DNA of 20,429 nucleotides from JBEKTW01 sp049515655. Its GTDB lineage: Bacteria; Bacteroidota; Ignavibacteria; UBA10030; SZUA-254. The translations under genes were made by a program, and so were the position numbers. The stretch covers positions 1 to 20,429 of the forward strand of contig JBEKTW010000038.1 of assembly GCA_049515655.1 (NCBI GenBank), read 5' to 3'. This document shows, one piece after another, positions 14,557 to 20,429 of the stretch. Under the pieces are notes generated by a model, which saw only the letters and a program-made list of their open reading frames with translations, had not been told where the DNA came from and did no database searches. The number at the start of each line of letters is the position of its first letter. Position 1 is the first letter of the stretch.

Positions 14557-15474
14557 ATGTCGCCTCATATTCTGATGATTTTCCTGGACGGGGTTGGGAT
14601 TGGCAAGAAAGATCCCGTTCACAATCCGTTCTTCAAAGTCGAGATGAAAGCACTTGCCCGCCTTCTCGGCGGGAAGATGCCGCATCTTCGGGACGCGCAT
14701 ATAACGACACCTGCCGCATCCGTTGTTCCGCTGAATGCAACGCTCGGCGTTCCGGGATTGCCCCAGAGCGGGACGGGTCAAACGGCATTGTTCACGGGTT
14801 TCAACGCTCCCCGGTTCGTGGGAAAGCACTTTGGTCCGTATCCCTATTCGACGTTGAAGCCGGTAATCGCAGAGCGCAGCATCTTCCGGCGCCTGCTCTC
14901 GCTCGGGAAGAAACCGTTCTACGCGAATGCGTTTCCACGACAGTTTTTCGAATATATCGGTTCGAGTGCAAAAAAGTCCCGGGTTCCGGTGTGCACGATG
15001 TCCTGGTTGTCGTCCGGATTTGAATTGAACGATGCCGCCGCGTTGTCAAAAGGCAGGGCAGTGTCATCAGATATCACCAACAGGCGATGGCCCTCGCTCG
15101 GCTATCCGGAGATGCCGGTTCTTACCCCCGGGGAAGCAGGACGACGGCTCACCGGCTTCGTCAGAAAATTTGATTTTGTGTTGTTTGAGTACTACTTAAC
15201 CGACAAAGCAGGCCACGCCCAATCGATGCAGCATGCAGCGGAGGTCTTGAGCGAGCTCGACGGCCTCCTCGAAGGGGTCCTCAGCGCGTTCGATGATAGT
15301 TCGATGCTTCTCATCGTGACAAGCGACCATGGAAATATCGAGGATCTTTCGACGAAGAGTCATACGCGGAATCCCGTTCCCTTGCTGGCAGCCGGCTCCC
15401 TGCACAGGGAGTTGACATCGAACGCCGAAAATCTTACGCATGTCGTACCAGCAATCATCAATATGATGAACTGA
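14557..15474 (+). CDS. Alkaline-phosphatase-superfamily metalloenzyme (phosphoglycerate-mutase-like), role unknown
   Basis: The 305-aa protein shows the metal-site pattern of the alkaline phosphatase/iPGM superfamily: MIFLDGVGIG with D11; a nucleophile region with PQSGTGQTALFTG (69-81; candidate S71, T73 or T76); TDKAGH with D216 and H220; SDHGNIED with D257 and H258; and KSHTRNPVPLL with H269. It is much shorter than true cofactor-independent phosphoglycerate mutase (~510 aa) and lacks most of that enzyme's second domain, so glycolytic function is unlikely. There is no signal peptide, so it is probably cytosolic. GGAG precedes ATG 14557. It lies 12 nt after dtd and 23 nt before comEC. Substrate unknown; a phosphate or sulfate ester hydrolase or phosphotransferase is possible. 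Confidence 0.8.
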   Translation: MSPHILMIFLDGVGIGKKDPVHNPFFKVEMKALARLLGGKMPHLRDAHITTPAASVVPLNATLGVPGLPQSGTGQTALFTGFNAPRFVGKHFGPYPYSTLKPVIAERSIFRRLLSLGKKPFYANAFPRQFFEYIGSSAKKSRVPVCTMSWLSSGFELNDAAALSKGRAVSSDITNRRWPSLGYPEMPVLTPGEAGRRLTGFVRKFDFVLFEYYLTDKAGHAQSMQHAAEVLSELDGLLEGVLSAFDDSSMLLIVTSDHGNIEDLSTKSHTRNPVPLLAAGSLHRELTSNAENLTHVVPAIINMMN

Positions 15475-15497
15475 CGATTAGGGGGGAGGCACAAGCA

Positions 15498-17915
15498 GTG
15501 TTGACAAATCGCCCGGCGATGAAGTTTTTATTGCCCTTTGTCATCGGCATCCTCATCGGCACGGAGTGTCCGTTGCCATTGTGGCTTGTCGAATCTCTTC
15601 TCGGTATTTTCCTCTTTTGCACTCTGCTCTCCTTACCTCGAACCTCGAACCGCTCCGGCATTCTCAATTCCCTGAGCGTATTCGGATTAATCCTCTGCTT
15701 CGGCATGTTCAGGATTGCGGTCGACGGCAGGATACACTCTGACGATAATGTCGCCGGTTTCGTTTCTCCGAAGGCCGAAGTGACACTCCTCGGAATCATC
15801 TCCGAGTATCCCAAATCGAACGGCCAGTCGATCCAGTTTGTGGTCGACGCGGAGAGCTTGGCGATCCGGGGCAGGTGGTTCAAGACTTCGGGCGGCGTCA
15901 TCACGTCCGTTCGCATCAACGGTTCCCGCCCTGGGTTTCTTGATTCGATATCATACGGGAGAATTATCACGCTGGCCGGCCAACTTGTTGCCCTTGGCGG
16001 TGAGAGAAATCCGGGAGAGCCCGACCTGCGGCAGTACTATCATGTCAACAACGTTTACGCAAGGTTTCTCCATCGTAACGGCGCGCCGGTTCTCCTCGGG
16101 TCGGTCAGGAAAAACTTTCTTTCTGCGCTTGTCTATCCCGTCCGACGGTCGATCGCGTACAGGTTTGAGCGGTTTGTCAGGGGTGAAGAGGCGGCATTTC
16201 TCAAAGGGTTGATTATCGGCGATCGGAGCGAAATTCGGCCCGATCTGAAAGACGCCTTTGTCAACGCCGGTGTCATGCACATCATCGCGGTGGCCGGATT
16301 GCATGTCGGTATGATAGGTTACATCCTGCTCTCAGTGTTCACGGCTTTGCGTTTTCCCAGAAGAATCCGCCTGCTTCTCCTCGCGGTGTGCCTTTTCTTC
16401 TTTATCTTTCTCAGCGGCTCGGCCGAGCCCGTGATTCGGGCCGTTACCATGGCTATCATTTTCATCGGAGGGACATTCCTGGAGCGCAGGATCGATGTCT
16501 ACAATTCTCTCGCTCTTGCCGGCATCGTCTTGCTGCTCCTCGACGCGAGGAACCTTTTCCAGGCGGGTTTCCAGCTTTCTTTCTCGGCAGTGTTCTTTCT
16601 CATCTATCTTTATCCCCGGTGCAAGGCGCTCACCGGCTACCTTCCTGAAGTCATGCGCAAAAATCCTCTCGTGAGATTTACCACCGAGCTCGTCTCTGTC
16701 TCCCTTTCGGCGGCAATTGGAACTTTGCCGTTCACGTCGCTGTATTTTGGAAAAGTTTCCCTCATTGGCCTTGCTGCCAATATCGTCGTGGTGCCTGTAA
16801 CCGGAGTGGTGCTTGCCTTGGGTCTCACAACGGTCGTAATATCGTACCTCTCTGCGTGGATAGGGGCTGTGTACGCTGCGTCGACAAAGCTGCTCGCGCA
16901 TGTGCTGCTGCAATCCATATCCTTTTTCGGTAATCTTTCGTTCGCATACATCGATTCTCATTTCTCGCTCTGGAGCTCACTCGCATTTTATGGTGTCGTG
17001 ATCGTGATCGCGAACATCCGGAACAAGGCGCTCGTCCGGAGGTTCGTCATATTGTTCATGGTCGCGGCAAACATGCTGCTGTACCGGGAGCTTGTCTCGG
17101 GGGATTCCGGAAACAGGAACCTCAGAGTTACGTTCCTCGACGTCGGGCAGGGGGACGCCGTATTCATCGAGTTTCCTAACGGCAAAAATCTGCTCATGGA
17201 CGCCGGTCCCCGTACACCGAACGTTGACGCAGGGAATCGATTTGTCGGACCGTTCCTGAAGTCTCAAGGTGTTCATCGTCTGAACGCCATCGTTCTGAGT
17301 CATCCTGACGGCGACCATATCGGCGGTGCGCCGTACCTCCTGCGTCACTTCCTTGTTGATCGGATTATCGACTGCGGAACGTTTTCGCGGTCCGGCCTCT
17401 CCCAGGAGTGCCTTCATCTGGCCGACTCTCTGCATATCAGGCCGACCGATGCGATTGCGGGGAGTGTGGTCGGGGGATACGATAACGCGCGCCTGTATGT
17501 GATGAATCCACAGTCCGTTCTCGCTCCCGCGGATACGACGGTCCGGCTGAGCTTCAACAACCAATCGTTGGTTGTGAAGCTCCTCTACGGTCGAACGAGC
17601 CTGCTGCTCACCGGGGATGCGGAGGAGCCGGCGGAACAGCGGATGATTGAGTCCTACGGCGGTTTCGTCGCTTCGGATGTCCTCAAGGCGGGTCACCACG
17701 GCAGCAGAACGAGCAGTTCGCCCGAATTCCTTGCCGCCGTCCGGCCGGAACTTGCCATCATCTCCGTCGGGCAAAACAATACGTTCGGTCATCCCTCGAG
17801 AGAGGTTCTCGAGCGGTTGGAGAACATTCACTGCGAATACCTGCGCACGGATGAACTTGGCGCGGTTGTTCTGGAATCAGACGGAACTCGCTGGCACGTC
17901 GTGCACTGGCACTAG
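15498..17915 (+). CDS. comEC: ComEC/Rec2 DNA-uptake channel protein
   Basis: The 805-aa protein has the three expected parts: an N-terminal membrane/OB-like region (~1-220), the Competence channel domain (~225-490) with FLKGLIIGDRSEI and GVMHIIAVAGLHVGMIGY, and a C-terminal metallo-beta-lactamase-like domain (~540-800) opening with VTFLDVGQGDAVFIEF, with the metal motif SHPDGDHIGG (~600) and LKAGHHGSRTSS (~732). It forms the inner-membrane route for single-stranded DNA in natural transformation; the lactamase-like domain is the proposed nuclease. The GTG at 15498 follows GGGGGGAGG with proper spacing. An ATG at 15519 is the alternative. The length is typical. It is the last gene of the prmC-dtd-metalloenzyme run. 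Confidence 0.94.
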   Translation: MLTNRPAMKFLLPFVIGILIGTECPLPLWLVESLLGIFLFCTLLSLPRTSNRSGILNSLSVFGLILCFGMFRIAVDGRIHSDDNVAGFVSPKAEVTLLGIISEYPKSNGQSIQFVVDAESLAIRGRWFKTSGGVITSVRINGSRPGFLDSISYGRIITLAGQLVALGGERNPGEPDLRQYYHVNNVYARFLHRNGAPVLLGSVRKNFLSALVYPVRRSIAYRFERFVRGEEAAFLKGLIIGDRSEIRPDLKDAFVNAGVMHIIAVAGLHVGMIGYILLSVFTALRFPRRIRLLLLAVCLFFFIFLSGSAEPVIRAVTMAIIFIGGTFLERRIDVYNSLALAGIVLLLLDARNLFQAGFQLSFSAVFFLIYLYPRCKALTGYLPEVMRKNPLVRFTTELVSVSLSAAIGTLPFTSLYFGKVSLIGLAANIVVVPVTGVVLALGLTTVVISYLSAWIGAVYAASTKLLAHVLLQSISFFGNLSFAYIDSHFSLWSSLAFYGVVIVIANIRNKALVRRFVILFMVAANMLLYRELVSGDSGNRNLRVTFLDVGQGDAVFIEFPNGKNLLMDAGPRTPNVDAGNRFVGPFLKSQGVHRLNAIVLSHPDGDHIGGAPYLLRHFLVDRIIDCGTFSRSGLSQECLHLADSLHIRPTDAIAGSVVGGYDNARLYVMNPQSVLAPADTTVRLSFNNQSLVVKLLYGRTSLLLTGDAEEPAEQRMIESYGGFVASDVLKAGHHGSRTSSSPEFLAAVRPELAIISVGQNNTFGHPSREVLERLENIHCEYLRTDELGAVVLESDGTRWHVVHWH

Positions 17916-17921
17916 ACCTGA

Positions 17922-18036
17922 GTTTCGAGTCGGGCGGTTCAAACTCGACCCCCTCTTGTATTGCTTACGATACGGGAGGACGGAAAATGGGACCAGCGCG
18001 GCACTCAAAAGTGAAAATCATGCACTATCGCGCTGG
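17922..18036 (+). other. Series of hairpins between comEC and the mutase gene
   Basis: Three foldable units follow one another: GAGTTT / AAACTC (about 17922-17946); CCTCTTGTAT / ATACGGGAGG (about 17952-17979, 10 bp with two G-T pairs); and CCAGCGCG (17993-18000) / CGCGCTGG (18029-18036), which encloses a small CACT/AGTG hairpin (18002-18013). None has a T-run. All lie upstream of the likely mutase promoter, so they probably belong to the 3' end of the comEC transcript. Confidence 0.35.
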
Positions 18037-18044
18037 CGTAACCC

Positions 18045-18073
18045 TTGAATCTCTGGCCACGATTGTGTATTTT
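18045..18073 (+). promoter_or_regulatory. Putative promoter of the mutase gene
   Basis: TTGAAT (18045-18050) and TATTTT (18068-18073) are 17 nt apart, ending about 52 nt before ATG 18126. Pattern match only. Confidence 0.4.
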
Positions 18074-18125
18074 GTTTCATTGTTTTCGATCGACATCAAC
18101 GTGGACTATTCTTCAGGGTGTTATC

Positions 18126-19709
18126 ATGGCGAAATCACACAATGAACGCAAAAGGCAATTCGAGACTGATTCCGGGATCGCAATAGAGCAGTTGTATCTC
18201 CCGGAGGATTTCGTATACAGTGACAAGCTCGGCAATCCGGGTGCGTATCCGTTTACACGCGGTGTCTATCCTACGATGTACCGCGGGCGCTTCTGGACGA
18301 TGCGCCAGTATGCCGGATTCGGAACGGCTGAAGAGTCGAACAAACGGTATCGTTACCTGCTCGCTCAGGGGACAACGGGATTGTCCGTGGCGTTCGACCT
18401 GCCCACGCAAATGGGGTATGATTCCGACCATCCGATGACGGAAGGTGAGGTGGGGAAAGTCGGTGTGGCAATCGACTCGCTCGAGGATGTCGAGACGCTG
18501 TTCAGCGGCATTCCTCTCGACCGTATCACGACGTCCATGACCATCAACGCGACGGCCGCAATTCTCCTGTGCATGTACGTGGCAATAGCGAAGAAATGGG
18601 GGACGAATTTGCAAAAACTTTCCGGCACGATTCAAAACGACATCCTGAAAGAATACATTGCCCGGGGAACGCACATCTATCCGCCCCAGCCCTCCATGCG
18701 GTTGGTGACGGACACTTTCAAATGGTGCAGTGAACACCTCCCGAAGTGGAACGTGATTTCCATCAGCGGATATCACATTCGTGAGGCGGGCTCGACTGCC
18801 GTCCAGGAACTCGCATTCACGCTGGCGAATGCCATCGCGTACGTTCAGGCGGCGGTCGACGCGGGCCTCGATGTTGATGTGCTTGGGTCTCAAGTATCAT
18901 TTTTCTTTAACGCGCACAATAACCTCTTCGAAGAGGTTGCGAAGTTTCGCGCCGCGCGGAGGATGTGGGCGGCGATCATGAAACAACGGTTCGGCGCGAA
19001 GAACCCTGAATCGATGAAACTGCGCTTCCACGCTCAGACCGGCGGCTCGACACTGACCGCACAGCAGATCGACAACAACGTGGTGCGCGTGACGCTGCAG
19101 GCTCTCGCGGCAGTGCTCGGCGGCTGCCAATCGTTGCATACGAACAGCCGGGATGAGGCGTTGGCGCTGCCCTCCAAGGAGGCTGCCAGGCTCGCGCTCC
19201 GCACTCAGCAGGTTATTGCATTTGAATCAGGAGTTGCCGACACCATCGACCCCCTCGGGGGTTCGTATTTTGTCGAACAACTCACGGATGAAATCGAGCA
19301 GAAGGCCGGAGAGTACCTGCGGAAAATCGATGCTTTGGGCGGCGCGGTCAAGGCAATTGAACAGAAATTCTACCAGCGAGAGATTGCGGAGAGCGCTTAT
19401 CGCTACCAACAGGCCATCGAACAAGGGAACAAGGTCGTTGTCGGTGTAAACGAGTTCATGTCGGAAGAAAAGATACCGCCACAGTTGCTCACGGTCGAGG
19501 CGGGTGTTCGGGCTCAGCAGATTGAGCGACTGCGGGCAGTAAGGAAGAAAAGGGACGGCGCAAGGGCGACTTCTGCGCTGGGTTCACTGCAACAGGCGGC
19601 GCGGGGTGAGGAGAACGTCCTTCCACACATTCTCAATTGCGTTGAATCGTATTGTACGCTTGGAGAGATCTCCGACGCGCTCCGTGCCGTGTGGGGGGAA
19701 TACACGTAG
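18126..19709 (+). CDS. Methylmalonyl-CoA mutase, catalytic (large) subunit without B12 domain
   Basis: The 527-aa protein matches the MCM-alpha N-terminal barrel family, which interconverts (R)-methylmalonyl-CoA and succinyl-CoA using adenosylcobalamin. Landmarks are RQYAGFGTAEESN (Y62), GTIQNDILKEYIAR (R180), ISISGYHIREAG (catalytic H217) and FHAQTGGSTLTAQQ. Tyr and Arg at the acyl-CoA-recognition sites fit methylmalonyl-CoA rather than isobutyryl-CoA mutase (which has Phe and Gln). It ends at CTLGEISDALRAVWGEY, without the ~130-residue cobalamin-binding domain, so a separate small subunit is required; none is in this window. The frame is open back to 18045, but ATG 18126 is preferred because CAGGGTG precedes it and upstream residues do not match the family. 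Confidence 0.93.
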   Translation: MAKSHNERKRQFETDSGIAIEQLYLPEDFVYSDKLGNPGAYPFTRGVYPTMYRGRFWTMRQYAGFGTAEESNKRYRYLLAQGTTGLSVAFDLPTQMGYDSDHPMTEGEVGKVGVAIDSLEDVETLFSGIPLDRITTSMTINATAAILLCMYVAIAKKWGTNLQKLSGTIQNDILKEYIARGTHIYPPQPSMRLVTDTFKWCSEHLPKWNVISISGYHIREAGSTAVQELAFTLANAIAYVQAAVDAGLDVDVLGSQVSFFFNAHNNLFEEVAKFRAARRMWAAIMKQRFGAKNPESMKLRFHAQTGGSTLTAQQIDNNVVRVTLQALAAVLGGCQSLHTNSRDEALALPSKEAARLALRTQQVIAFESGVADTIDPLGGSYFVEQLTDEIEQKAGEYLRKIDALGGAVKAIEQKFYQREIAESAYRYQQAIEQGNKVVVGVNEFMSEEKIPPQLLTVEAGVRAQQIERLRAVRKKRDGARATSALGSLQQAARGEENVLPHILNCVESYCTLGEISDALRAVWGEYT

Positions 19710-19726
19710 AGTCCGATCTGCCACTC

Positions 19727-19847
19727 CTGGGAGGGAGTTGTACTCCCGACCGTGGCGGAATCTCCTGAGAGGGAGTTGCACTCCCGACTCATCTGGCAGG
19801 TCGGGAGCGCACCTGTCCGCCGTCTTCTTGGCGGAGCTCCCTCCCAG
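19727..19847. repeat. REP-like palindrome cluster C upstream of the RAYT gene
   Basis: The 121-nt block is bounded by a perfect 11-bp inverted repeat, CTGGGAGGGAG (19727-19737) and CTCCCTCCCAG (19837-19847). Inside are two near-identical hairpins, GGGAGT-TGT-ACTCCC (19733-19747) and GGGAGT-TGC-ACTCCC (19771-19785), each followed by CGAC; an inverse copy GTCGGGAGCGCA (about 19800-19811) that can pair with TGCACTCCCGAC; and TCCGCC/GGCGGA (about 19816-19834). Palindromic arrays next to RAYT genes are the usual habitat of REP elements. Confidence 0.7.
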
Positions 19848-19888
19848 AACACGAAGCTGTTAACAAAACCGCTGAGAGGAGGCGAAAA

Positions 19889-20429
19889 ATGTCACATTGG
19901 AAAATTCTACCGGATGCCGGCGATCAGTTCTACTTCTTAACATGCGGGGTGACTGATCGAGCGTTCATCTTCACATCTCACAACTATTTTCAGATAATCA
20001 CACAGAGTCTCAAGTACTGTCAGGAGAAGAAGGGCTTACGTCTTGCGGGTTACGTAATTATGCCCAATCACGTCCATTTGATTTGTGCCGCATCATCGGA
20101 ACATCCACTATCGGATACATTAAGAGACTTCAAACGATTCACGGCAAAGAGAATTATTGAAGAGCTGAAGGTCGAAAATAGGACGAAGCAGCTCGCATTG
20201 TTTCGTCACGCGGCTGAACAGGCGGGCAAAGGGAGTGATTTCAAAGTTTGGATGGAGGGGAACCATCCCATTGTACTGAATTCAGAGCCGATGTTTCGAG
20301 AGAAACTCTTGTATATTCACAACAACCCAGTCAGAAAAGGGTACGTTGAAAAACCCGAACATTGGTTGTACTCAAGTGCACGGAATTATATTCTGGGCGA
20401 TCATACGATCGTTCGAGTGGAATGCCTGA
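19889..20429 (+). CDS. REP-associated tyrosine (Y1/IS200-like) transposase, 3' end beyond window
   Basis: A frame opens at ATG 19889 behind a strong ribosome binding site (GAGAGGAGG) and runs for 180 codons without a stop to the window edge. It encodes a Y1-transposase-like domain: ITQSLKYCQEKKGLRLAGYVIMPNHVHLI with the HUH-type metal motif H61-V-H63, FKRFTAKRI (81-89), VWMEGNHPIVLNSE (120-133), and KLLYIHNNPVRKGYVEKPEHW (139-159), where Tyr142 is a candidate nucleophile. These blocks are typical of RAYT proteins common in Bacteroidota. RAYTs are single-copy domesticated enzymes that act on REP palindromes; an array of such palindromes lies directly upstream. The C-terminal end is outside the window. 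Confidence 0.88.
   Translation, partial: MSHWKILPDAGDQFYFLTCGVTDRAFIFTSHNYFQIITQSLKYCQEKKGLRLAGYVIMPNHVHLICAASSEHPLSDTLRDFKRFTAKRIIEELKVENRTKQLALFRHAAEQAGKGSDFKVWMEGNHPIVLNSEPMFREKLLYIHNNPVRKGYVEKPEHWLYSSARNYILGDHTIVRVECL

Noticed and set aside
14557..15474. True cofactor-independent phosphoglycerate mutase
   Set aside because: At 305 aa it is about 200 residues too short and lacks the usual GNSEVGH-type nucleophile motif. Only superfamily membership is supported.
17916..18125. Cobalamin riboswitch controlling the B12-dependent mutase
   Set aside because: No B12-box-like conserved core is present, and the best promoter lies downstream of the structured segment.
18045..18125. Upstream-extended start of the mutase gene
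   Set aside because: The added residues have no family similarity and would begin within the putative -35 element. ATG 18126 has a better ribosome binding site.

Overview
The window most likely comes from the Ignavibacteria/Bacteroidota (FCB) branch. The first gene ends in a type IX secretion C-terminal sorting domain whose linker reads QNYPNPFNPTTTIRF, a spelling typical of Ignavibacteria and relatives. Lipid A acyltransferase and heptosyltransferase-like genes point to a Gram-negative envelope. Almost everything lies on the + strand, at moderately high GC by eye.

Layout. (1) 1-1026: 3' part of a secreted T9SS substrate, closed by a strong terminator. (2) 1027-1649: non-coding, with a chain of palindromes (REP-like cluster A) and then a promoter. 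(3) 1650-4113: yjbQ, an LpxL-type acyltransferase and an overlapping heptosyltransferase-family gene. (4) 4157-5395: an AT-richer island with two overlapping genes, a Panacea-domain (DUF4065-like) antitoxin candidate and an unrecognised 138-aa partner. It is bracketed by a perfect 13-bp inverted repeat, with further copies of the repeat core inside the ends. (5) 5396-5922: AT-rich repeat DNA followed by tRNA-Arg(CCG). (6) 5966-6670: membrane-anchored TPR protein with a terminator. (7) 6815-12925: MATE transporter, then a partner-switching cassette: membrane GAF-PP2C phosphatase, STAS antagonist, RsbW-like kinase, GAF-GAF-PP2C phosphatase. (8) 12926-13184: REP-like cluster B and a terminator. 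(9) 13185-17915: prmC, dtd, an alkaline-phosphatase-superfamily metalloenzyme and comEC, closely spaced as an operon. (10) 18126-19709: methylmalonyl-CoA mutase catalytic subunit without a B12 domain. (11) 19727-20429: REP-like cluster C directly upstream of a REP-associated tyrosine transposase (RAYT) gene that runs off the window end.

The least ordinary parts are the candidate toxin-antitoxin cargo in transposon-like ends, with no transposase between them, and the palindrome clusters paired with a RAYT. The partner-switching cassette is complete for sensing and switching, but no sigma factor or other output is visible.
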